A program made the translations under genes and the position numbers. A DNA stretch of 34,407 nt from NCBI GenBank assembly GCA_930989305.1, contig CAKNLF010000016.1, positions 1-34,407 of the forward strand. The letters are read 5' to 3'. This document shows, piece after piece, positions 8,101 through 13,831 of this stretch. Source of the stretch: an uncultured Roseburia sp. (GTDB lineage Bacteria; Bacillota; Clostridia; Lachnospirales; Lachnospiraceae). The notes under the pieces were generated by a model. It was not told the DNA's origin. It did no database searches and was given only the letters and a program-made list of their open reading frames with translations. Each line of letters starts with the position of its first letter. Within the stretch, counting starts at the first letter, position 1.

Positions 8101-8868
8101 TATTGTATACAATCTTTCATCAAGGAATTTTTTCAAAATTTTATCTGTCTCAAATCCTGTGCCGTGATAGTATTCTTCCGCTACCGCGCCTCCGATAGCG
8201 CCCAGAGTATCACAATCGCAGTCCAGCCGAAACAGCTTTCTCATAAAACTTTCAAAAGAGGTGCTCTCATAAAAACAGCGCATGGCCACAGGCACACTGT
8301 CCATGCAAGTCACGGACCATGTGTATTCCCTTTCCAGATATTTCATATCCCGACCAATGCTGAACCGATAGTTTTCCGGAGGATACTGCTTCAATACGTA
8401 GTCGTAGATTTCTCCTTTCGACTTTCCCTGACGGGCCATCCAAATACAGACCGCGGTCACTACTGCTCCTTTGATCCCCTCCGGGTGATCGTGGGTTACC
8501 TTTGCTGTCTTTTCCGCTTCTTTGATCACATCTTCCAGGTTTTCAAAATATTCCCCTACAAAGGACACCCGCATGGCGGACCCATTCCCGTAGCTGTTAT
8601 ACGGCCCCATCTCTTTTTGTAAAATCCATTTGTAAAATCTTTCACCATATCCGCAGTCCGGATAGCACTGCCCCATTTCCCGCATGGTATCTCCCATATC
8701 CAGATTTTCTTCCAGCGCTTTCTTTACCGCCAAAGTCATTACTGTGTCGTCTGTAAATCTGCTTTCCTCTGTAAACAGCTCACAGGTATCAGGATCCAGA
8801 CCTGAAGGTCTGTTAAATTCAAATCTTGATCCTGCAATATCTCCCAGCACCGCTCCGATAACAGCCAT
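8080..8868 (-). CDS. ADP-ribosylglycohydrolase family protein (DraG-like)
   Basis: A 262-residue, all-helical di-magnesium hydrolase that removes ADP-ribose from proteins or small molecules. It starts MAVIGAVLGDIAGSRFEFNR and shows the metal-binding RFTDDTVMTLAV (about residues 36-47), the HPEG segment and the C-terminal DCDTLGAIGGAVAEEYYHG, which supplies further metal ligands. All key acidic residues appear intact. A TTG two codons upstream is in frame, but the GAGGGG at 8875-8880 fits ATG 8868 with a 6-nt gap. The actual target (arginine, threonine, nucleic acid or O-acetyl-ADP-ribose) cannot be told from sequence, and no ADP-ribosyltransferase lies nearby. Confidence 0.9.
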   Translation of the reverse strand: MAVIGAVLGDIAGSRFEFNRPSGLDPDTCELFTEESRFTDDTVMTLAVKKALEENLDMGDTMREMGQCYPDCGYGERFYKWILQKEMGPYNSYGNGSAMRVSFVGEYFENLEDVIKEAEKTAKVTHDHPEGIKGAVVTAVCIWMARQGKSKGEIYDYVLKQYPPENYRFSIGRDMKYLEREYTWSVTCMDSVPVAMRCFYESTSFESFMRKLFRLDCDCDTLGAIGGAVAEEYYHGTGFETDKILKKFLDERLYTILTGKEK

Positions 8869-8918
8869 TGACAACCCCTCCTATACTTCCGCGATTCTAA
8901 TCTGTTTCTTTTAGAAAA

Positions 8919-8947
8919 ATTATAATGTGGGCTATACGAAAAGTCAA
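8919..8947 (-). promoter_or_regulatory. Promoter of the ADP-ribosylglycohydrolase gene
   Basis: Minus-strand TTGACT (8942-8947), 17-nt spacer, TATAAT (8919-8924); near consensus, 50 nt upstream of the ATG. Confidence 0.75.
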
Positions 8948-8982
8948 TTCAGCCCATCCGGCGCAAACATTTTTCAGGAAAC

Positions 8983-9026
8983 AAAAAGCTCCTGAATGCC
9001 GGGGCTGATACCCCGACGCTCAGGAG
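8983..9026 (-). terminator. Terminator of the binding-protein gene
   Basis: Two stacked stems, CTCCTGA/TCAGGAG (8989-8995 with 9020-9026) and CGGGG/CCCCG (9000-9004 with 9011-9015), are followed on the minus strand by CTTTTTGTTT. It lies 24 nt after the stop codon. Confidence 0.85.
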
Positions 9027-9049
9027 ACTGTTTTTCTTTTACAACTTTT

Positions 9050-10039
9050 CTACTCTTCGATTGCTTCATATCCTTCCGGGATTTTCATATTATATTCTTC
9101 GCAGATAGAAGGATTGTATTTCTTTGTAAACTCAGGCGCATATTCAATGGGCATCTGAGAAATATCGGCTTCTCCGGCAAGGATCTTGGCTGCCATCTGT
9201 CCTGTGGTATAGCCCAGATCGTAATAACTGATAGATAATGTGGCAACGCCGCATCCTTTACATGCATTTTCTTCTCCGGCAACCACAGGAACCCCTGCCG
9301 CCAGACAAGTATTATGAATAATCCCCGTGTTGGATGCCACCGTATTATCAGTGGGAACATAAATCACATCGGATTCACTTGCCGCGTTTGTTACAACTGT
9401 TGACAGATCATTGGAATCTGAAAAAGCGTAATTGCTGCATGTATATCCCAGTTTTTCCAGATATCCGGTGATAGTATCTACCTGATACTGAGAATTTGCT
9501 TCTGCGGAACAATACAAAATGCCTACTTTTTTTGCATCCGGGAACAGATCCTTGATCATTTGCGCCTGCTCGTCCAAAGGCGCAAGGTCAGAAGTTCCGG
9601 AAATATTGCCGCCTACTGTGCCGTTAAAGTCATCCAATCCCAAGGCTACACCGTATTCTGTAATAGAAGTGCCCAGGATGGGAATATCTGCAGTACCTGC
9701 TGCTGCCGCCTGAAGGGAAGCGGTTCCGTTTGCCATAATCAGATCCACATTATTTGCCACAAAACTGTTTACGATCGTAGAACAGGTATTGGAATCATTC
9801 TGGGCATTCTGCACATCAAAAGTAACGTCATCTCCCAGTTCATCTTTCAGCGCATCCTGAAATCCTTCTGTGGCCGCATCCAGCGCTTCATGCTGTACCA
9901 GCTGACAGATACCTACTCTATATTTCGCATTTCCTTCCGCCTGAGCGGAGGAATCTGCCTTTCCATCTGTACTTTGGCATGCAGCTAATCCCATAACCAT
10001 CGCTGCCGCCATTATAATTGCCGCTATTCTCTTTTTCAT
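9050..10039 (-). CDS. Solute-binding lipoprotein of the TrpX-like ABC family (PF04392 type)
   Basis: A 329-residue secreted lipoprotein. MKKRIAAIIMAAAMVMGLAAC is a lipoprotein signal peptide with lipobox LAAC (cysteine 21). The mature part has a two-lobe periplasmic-binding fold of the kind found with TrpX/YlbA systems: GICQLVQHEALDAATEGFQD near the start, LVANGTASLQAA-like ligand strand, PILGTSITEYG, FPDAKKVGILYCSAEANS and VPTDNTVASN. A CKGCG motif lies near residue 265. Homologues bind aromatic amino acids or other small ligands. The usual permease and ATPase genes are absent on both sides, so it is an orphan or works with a distant transporter. ATG follows GGAGGAGG. Confidence 0.85.
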   Translation of the reverse strand: MKKRIAAIIMAAAMVMGLAACQSTDGKADSSAQAEGNAKYRVGICQLVQHEALDAATEGFQDALKDELGDDVTFDVQNAQNDSNTCSTIVNSFVANNVDLIMANGTASLQAAAAGTADIPILGTSITEYGVALGLDDFNGTVGGNISGTSDLAPLDEQAQMIKDLFPDAKKVGILYCSAEANSQYQVDTITGYLEKLGYTCSNYAFSDSNDLSTVVTNAASESDVIYVPTDNTVASNTGIIHNTCLAAGVPVVAGEENACKGCGVATLSISYYDLGYTTGQMAAKILAGEADISQMPIEYAPEFTKKYNPSICEEYNMKIPEGYEAIEE

Positions 10040-10054
10040 GATCCTCCTCCATTT

Positions 10055-10094
10055 ATTGCGTTAAAGCGCAACGCTTTTATGCGTTGAACCGCAA
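10055..10094 (-). promoter_or_regulatory. Nested inverted repeats in the leader of the binding-protein gene
   Basis: Between the promoter and the ribosome site lie overlapping inverted repeats. AAAGCG-CAA-CGCTTT is at 10063-10077, and TTGCG/CGCAA copies are at 10055-10059, 10067-10071 and 10090-10094, with GCGTT/AACGC copies between them. They could form alternative RNA stems or an operator for a dimeric repressor. Function unknown. Confidence 0.4.
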
Positions 10095-10110
10095 AACTTT
10101 GATGTATTGA

Positions 10111-10139
10111 ATTGTATCACTGCCCTGCTCAATTGTCAA
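10111..10139 (-). promoter_or_regulatory. Promoter of the binding-protein gene
   Basis: Minus-strand TTGACA (10134-10139), 17 nt, TACAAT (10111-10116); close to consensus and 70-100 nt upstream of the ATG. Confidence 0.8.
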
Positions 10140-10186
10140 GAGTATTTCCTGTAAGGCCTTTCTTTATTTCATACTTATAAAAAAAC

Positions 10187-10223
10187 CCCGGACCATTCTG
10201 TGATTTCACATTTCCGGTCCGGG
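10187..10223 (-). terminator. Terminator of amtB-glnK
   Basis: CCCGGACC (10187-10194) pairs with GGTCCGGG (10216-10223) over a 21-nt loop. T-runs flank both sides (GTTTTTTT on the minus strand), so it may work in both directions. It lies about 80 nt after the glnK stop. Confidence 0.85.
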
Positions 10224-10305
10224 AATTTTTCTGTTTCTTCTATATTATATACATTTTTTCTGTCTGCATCAGAGTCCGCATTATCCAATACCGTTCTCTT
10301 TACTG

Positions 10306-10662
10306 CTATTCCTGCTCCTGAATTGCATCGTAGCCGGTTTCTTTTGTACGGATTTTCATAGCTGTCCTTATTTCATAACTGAAGATCTTGCCGTCTCCAA
10401 TCTCGCCGGTATAAGCCGCTTTCTGTATAGCGTCTATTGTTTTAGCTTCCCATTCCTCGCTGGAGACTACAATCTCAAATTTTACTTTCGGCACCATCTG
10501 TACATCTACCTGAGTACCTCTGACAACTTCCATATACCCTCGCTGCTGTCCGTATCCCATAACCTGGGATACTGTAATACCATTAACCTGGATCGCATGA
10601 AGGGCATCTTTTACATCTTCGATACGCTCGCTTCTTACGATTGCTTCTATTTTAATTATCAT
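10306..10662 (-). CDS. glnK: P-II nitrogen regulatory protein, T-loop tyrosine absent
   Basis: A 118-residue P-II trimer subunit that senses ATP/ADP and 2-oxoglutarate and normally plugs AmtB. It has MIIKIEAIVRSERIEDVKDAL at the start, VPKVKFEIVV, and the ATP-binding TGEIGDGKIFSYEI near the end. In the T-loop the sequence is GQQRGYMEVVRGTQVDVQMV, so the position of the uridylylated Tyr51 of E. coli GlnB/GlnK is valine. Control by uridylylation is therefore unlikely. A TTG two codons upstream is in frame, but ATG 10662 with AGGAGG 10 nt before gives the standard N-terminus. It follows amtB by 21 nt, as in most glnK-amtB pairs but in reverse order. Confidence 0.93.
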   Translation of the reverse strand: MIIKIEAIVRSERIEDVKDALHAIQVNGITVSQVMGYGQQRGYMEVVRGTQVDVQMVPKVKFEIVVSSEEWEAKTIDAIQKAAYTGEIGDGKIFSYEIRTAMKIRTKETGYDAIQEQE

Positions 10663-10683
10663 ATCCAATATGCCTCCTTTTGT

Positions 10684-11922
10684 TTAATCCAGACCGTTAA
10701 AGGACGGATATGCATCCTCGCCATGCTGTGACTGATCCAGACCAATACGTTCCTCTTTTTCGCTTACACGGGCTTTTGTAAAGATTCTTACAAGGCCATA
10801 GCATATTAAAGTTCCTACAATCGCAATGGCAATGGATACGCCAATGCCTGCCAGCTGAGCCAGGAACAGTTTTACATCGCCGAATACTAGACCATCCCAT
10901 CTTGCTACGTCATTGATGGATGATTTAGCAAACAATCCTGTTGCAATACCGCCCCAGATACCGCCGATGCCGTGGCATCCGAAAGCATCCAGCGCGTCAT
11001 CGATTTTCAGTTTACTCTTGATCAGTTTTACGCCAAAGTAGCAGATCGGGCTGACAAGGATACCTATGATCAGAGCTGCCCAGATCGGAACAAATCCTGC
11101 TCCCGGAGTAATACCTACCAGACCTACAACAAGACCTGTAGAAGCGCCTACCAGCGTTGGTTTGCCAGTTTTGATCACATCCAGAGCCATCCAGGACAAC
11201 AATGCCGCAGCTGCGGATACCGCAGTTGTCATAAACGCATGTGCCGCAAGGCCGTTTGCTCCAAGAGCGCTTCCTGCATTAAATCCGAACCAGCCGAACC
11301 AGAGAAGAGCTGCTCCCAGAAGTACAAAAGGTATATTGTGGACACGATAGGAAGCGTAATCATATCCCCTTCTCTTACCAAGAAGGATTGCCAGCATCAA
11401 CGCAGATACACCGGAACTGATGTGTACTACATTACCGCCTGCAAAATCTACGGATCCGATGGATGCCAGGAAACCGCCGTCTCCCCATACCATATGAGCC
11501 AGTGGATAATATACGATAATGGACCAGAAAATAATAAACAAAAACAATGCTTTAAATTTCATTCTTCCTACTACCGCACCGGTGATCAGCGCCGGTGTGA
11601 TCATAGCGAACATCATCTGAAACGCAACATATACAAGATGCGGGATACTATCCGCATAAGGACCGTTTTCCATACCGATGCCATTTAAACCAAGCCAGTT
11701 AAAACCACCGATCACGCCGCCGTGATCTGTGCCAAATGCCAGTGAATAACCAAACAAGATCCACATTACTACTGAAAGCCCCATAATAAATACGCAGGCC
11801 ATCATTGTATTGCAGACATTTTTCCTTCTTACCAGACCTCCATAGAAAAATGCCAGTCCGGGCGTCATTAAAAATACAAACGCTGAACAAATCAGAATAA
11901 AAGCTGTATCTCCCGTATTCAT
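10684..11922 (-). CDS. amtB: Ammonium channel AmtB
   Basis: A 412-residue, eleven-helix ammonium transporter of the cytoplasmic membrane. Recognisable parts are FLMTPGLAFFYGGLVRRKN (helix 1), the first pore histidine in GGNVVHISSGVSALM, RRGYDYASYRVHNIPFVLLG, and the second pore histidine in DALDAFGCHGIGGIWGGIA. The reading frame is open back to 12087, but ATG 11922, 5 nt after GGGAGGA, gives the normal N-terminus MNTGDTAFILICSAF without a signal peptide. The frame upstream overlaps a leader terminator, so it is not coding. The gene is co-transcribed with glnK and probably controlled by the leader at 12045-12137. Confidence 0.95.
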   Translation of the reverse strand: MNTGDTAFILICSAFVFLMTPGLAFFYGGLVRRKNVCNTMMACVFIMGLSVVMWILFGYSLAFGTDHGGVIGGFNWLGLNGIGMENGPYADSIPHLVYVAFQMMFAMITPALITGAVVGRMKFKALFLFIIFWSIIVYYPLAHMVWGDGGFLASIGSVDFAGGNVVHISSGVSALMLAILLGKRRGYDYASYRVHNIPFVLLGAALLWFGWFGFNAGSALGANGLAAHAFMTTAVSAAAALLSWMALDVIKTGKPTLVGASTGLVVGLVGITPGAGFVPIWAALIIGILVSPICYFGVKLIKSKLKIDDALDAFGCHGIGGIWGGIATGLFAKSSINDVARWDGLVFGDVKLFLAQLAGIGVSIAIAIVGTLICYGLVRIFTKARVSEKEERIGLDQSQHGEDAYPSFNGLD

Positions 11923-12045
11923 ATACTGTTCCTCCCATATAAAGATTTCTTTTATCAAGATTTCTTTCTCCAGAAATGCTATAGAAACGACCGCTGCATT
12001 CATGAATCTTTGGGTGCACCTCAGTGGAACGCTTTTAATACAAAT

Positions 12046-12099
12046 AAAAAAGGTGCCTGAAGGACAGTTTTCCTGTCTTTCAAACACCTTTGTTCTGAA
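12046..12099 (-). promoter_or_regulatory. amtB leader: terminator with competing antiterminator hairpin
   Basis: On the minus strand an almost perfect 18-bp stem (arms 12073-12090 and 12050-12067, loop GAAAA) is followed by TTTTTT, forming a strong terminator about 125 nt before the amtB ATG. An alternative hairpin at 12079-12099 (TTCA-G-AAC, loop AAAGGT, GTTTGAA) would use part of the left terminator arm, so the two are mutually exclusive. The hexaloop with A at position 1 and G at 4 resembles the P2 hairpin recognised by ANTAR antiterminators; a clear P1 hairpin was not found. This indicates amtB-glnK expression by regulated antitermination. Confidence 0.6.
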
Positions 12100-12108
12100 G
12101 ATACAGTT

Positions 12109-12137
12109 AATCTACCAGCATTTTTTATAAATTGCAA
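12109..12137 (-). promoter_or_regulatory. Possible amtB promoter
   Basis: Minus-strand TTGCAA (12132-12137), 17 nt, TAGATT (12109-12114). Weak; it would start the transcript right at the antiterminator hairpin. An upstream promoter in the AT-rich stretch 12140-12230 is also possible. No sigma-54 type site was found. Confidence 0.35.
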
Positions 12138-12243
12138 GACATTTTTATGATTTTTTTTATTTTTGTTTTATATTTACAAAAAATTTTTCAACTTGTGCAC
12201 GATTTTCTCTGTATTTTCTAGTTTCTAAATCTTTTTACAAAAT

Positions 12244-12271
12244 AACAGCAAATGCCGGGGCATTTGCTGTT
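12244..12271 (-). terminator. Hairpin after the hsp20 remnant
   Basis: AACAGCAAATGCC (12244-12256) pairs perfectly with GGCATTTGCTGTT (12259-12271), followed on the minus strand by ATTATTTTG. Likely the terminator of the broken hsp20 gene. Confidence 0.65.
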
Positions 12272-12306
12272 CAAACCTTTTGCAATGTCCCGGCACCAAT
12301 TATTTA

Positions 12307-12611
12307 TCAGCCTTCAATTGAAATATATTTCTGCTGTTCCACAGCTTTCTTGTCTTTTTCGTCCTTATCCAGTCCTTTGGATGCGGATATGGTCATATAT
12401 CCGTCTTTCAGCTGCGCTGTGATCTCATCTTTCTTGAAGCTCGGCAGATCAATATCCAGTTCATAGCCCTTTTCCGTCTCACGCACATCTGTTTTCATCA
12501 TATTTTTTGCGTTCTTTCCGTACAGCGGATTCTTTCCTCAAAAAAATCTTTCTCAAATGGGAAATCTATCCAGTCATCAAATAAGTTTTCTCCAAAAATA
12601 CTAGGCATCAT
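12307..12611 (-). pseudogene. Broken small heat-shock protein (Hsp20)
   Basis: Two frames together resemble a clostridial Hsp20. From ATG 12611 (AAAGGAG upstream) the frame reads MMPSIFGENLFDDWIDFPFE and is lost near 12527-12538. There a one-base loss shifts reading out of the frame NPLYGKNAKNMMKTDVRETE that continues to 12307. The second part holds the start of the alpha-crystallin domain (YELDIDLPSFKKDEITAQL and LKDGYMTISASKG). The rest of the domain (normally about 50 more residues, with the GVL strand and the C-terminal IxI motif) is missing, replaced by a short tail ending KYISIEG. So there is a frameshift plus a C-terminal truncation. A 64-residue peptide could still be made from the internal ATG at 12501, but it would lack most of the fold. 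Confidence 0.8.
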
Positions 12612-12885
12612 ACGTCATATCTCCTTTCATATAACAATTTATTTTAGCACGATCGGAGAAATCCGAGGTGTTGATATCTGAACCATGGGATCTGAGGAAC
12701 TTTTCTTTCTATTTCTATTTCTTTTCCTCTTCCTTTGTTTATATCATACTATATCACTATGTATTAGTGCTGCCAGATGGTAAGTACAACGACCAAATTG
12801 GCGAAACAGTGTTTAGCCAATTCAAGAATCTTACTGCATTTTCTTGCCCTCTGACGGTCACTTTTCCGTACCACCAGTGAACTTT
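12612..12885. other. Intergenic stretch without a recognisable gene
   Basis: Between the hsp20 remnant and the toxin gene I see only pyrimidine-rich sequence (about 12695-12750) and a 27-nt imperfect palindrome at 12796-12822 (AATTGGC/GCCAATT with inner AAAC/GTTT). Short open stretches on both strands show no recognisable family and may be debris from the deletion that removed the end of hsp20. Confidence 0.4.
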
Positions 12886-13245
12886 TTACTGTCTTTCAAT
12901 TCTCTTTAGGAATTTTTTTCTACCATCCAGACTGTTACACTTTCTTTCTATAGTTCTCCAACTGATGGAAATACCTGTTACATATACAGAAGTTTCCTCT
13001 ACTCGGAATATGATCACATAGTCCATATCAGTCAAGACTGCCTCCCGATATCCTCTGCGCCGCAGAATCATATCTCTGCTTTCAGGAAACTGAAAAGGAT
13101 TTTCTTCCAGCCTGTCATAAATCTTCTCGATACTGTCAAATAGATGTACAGCTGCCTGAGTGTTTTTCAGTCTGTATATCAAATGATATATAAGGTTATC
13201 CAAAAGTTCTTCTGCTTTTTCAGTAATGACCAGTTTATAAGCCAT
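12886..13245 (-). CDS. ParE/RelE-superfamily toxin
   Basis: A 119-residue small basic protein of the ParE/RelE fold. Typical elements are YKLVITEKAEELLDNLIYHL (residues 3-22), the long helix pair with LFDSIEKIYDRLEENPFQFP, then RRRGYREAVLTDMDYVIIFR with the ParE-type Y-V-I-F-R strand, and a final VYVTGISISWR strand. RelE members cut ribosome-bound mRNA and ParE members poison gyrase; the sequence does not settle which applies. Its ATG overlaps the antitoxin stop by 11 nt, the usual toxin-antitoxin arrangement. The C-terminus (ERKCNSLDGRKKFLKRIERQ) is longer than in many members. Confidence 0.85.
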   Translation of the reverse strand: MAYKLVITEKAEELLDNLIYHLIYRLKNTQAAVHLFDSIEKIYDRLEENPFQFPESRDMILRRRGYREAVLTDMDYVIIFRVEETSVYVTGISISWRTIERKCNSLDGRKKFLKRIERQ

Positions 13246-13495
13246 ACCGTTCTCTCATAGATGCAAGGGACTTCCTCGCATCCTTTACCTTTCCTTCTTT
13301 GATCTGCGCTTCCGAAGTCTCAATATCTTCATACATTTTGATCCGTTTCATCTGTGATTCGTAACTTTCCATACTCATGATGACCATATCACCATAGCCG
13401 TTTTTGGTAACATAGATAGGTTCATCTGTACGATGACACATTTCTGATATATCAGAAGTATTTTTCAGCTCCTTTATTGGAATAATCTTCGGCAC
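13235..13495 (-). CDS. Phd/YefM-type antitoxin
   Basis: An 86-residue antitoxin: N-terminal DNA-binding Phd/YefM fold (MPKIIPIKELKNTSDISEM, then EPIYVTKNGYGDMVIMSMES) and a C-terminal charged helix that should bind the toxin. The GTG at 13495 is chosen because AAAGGGG lies about 8 nt upstream and the product starts as family members do. A GTG three codons earlier would abut the ribosome site. The gene precedes and overlaps its toxin. Such proteins repress their own promoter, and a direct repeat overlapping the likely -10 lies upstream at 13524-13543. Confidence 0.88.
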   Translation of the reverse strand: MPKIIPIKELKNTSDISEMCHRTDEPIYVTKNGYGDMVIMSMESYESQMKRIKMYEDIETSEAQIKEGKVKDARKSLASMRERYGL

Positions 13496-13523
13496 TATAT
13501 GCACCCCTTTCTTATATGGCTTA

Positions 13524-13543
13524 ATTATACCATTATTATACCA
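13524..13543 (-). promoter_or_regulatory. Operator/promoter repeat of the toxin-antitoxin operon
   Basis: ATTATACCA occurs twice (13524-13532 and 13535-13543) with an 11-nt period, one turn of DNA. On the minus strand each copy reads TGGTATAAT, so each contains a TATAAT -10 hexamer. Antitoxin binding to such repeats would block the promoter. Confidence 0.55.
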
Positions 13544-13598
13544 ATATTATCAATCATTCTTTATAAAATCATGTTTCTCCAAAATCAGAATGAAAAAC

Positions 13599-13680
13599 TT
13601 AATTGCAATAAATTGCTTCTAAGTTGCAATTCATTGCAATTAAGTTCCAAGTTGATTCCTATTGGTTCCAAGTTTAATCC
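13599..13680. repeat. Cluster of short direct repeats
   Basis: The gap 13544-13777 has no gene. It holds a run of AATTGC/TTGCAAT units (13601-13641), then GTTCCAAGTTGATTCC (13644-13659) and GTTCCAAGTTTAATCC (13665-13680), which match at 14 of 16 positions with a 21-nt period. Its function is unknown. Confidence 0.5.
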
Positions 13681-13777
13681 TCTAATCAATACGCAAACCA
13701 CCCAAAACGAGCCAAGAGACGAGTGCTAATTCCACACTTTTTTTCACATTTATTTGTTTTTTCGTATTTTTAATTGC

Positions 13778-13814
13778 AAAAAGGGCAAAGCCACATTCTG
13801 ACTTTGCCCTTTTT
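13778..13814 (-). terminator. Terminator of the adenine deaminase operon
   Basis: AAAAAGGGCAAAG (13778-13790) pairs with CTTTGCCCTTTTT (13802-13814) over an 11-nt loop, with T-runs on both strands. It lies 18 nt after the adenine deaminase stop. Confidence 0.9.
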
Positions 13815-13831
13815 CTCTTTTCCCATGCTTT

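Noticed and set aside
11923..12087. N-terminal extension of AmtB from the in-frame codon at 12087
   Set aside because: It would run through the leader terminator, and the product would have an unlikely N-terminus; ATG 11922 has a proper ribosome site.
12100..12240. Possible sigma-54 promoter for amtB
   Set aside because: No GG-N10-GC core in the correct spacing was found on the minus strand.
13719..13730. GAGTGCTAA, identical to half of a CIRCE heat-shock operator
   Set aside because: The required TTAGCACTC partner 9 nt upstream is absent and no heat-shock gene starts nearby; a chance half-site.
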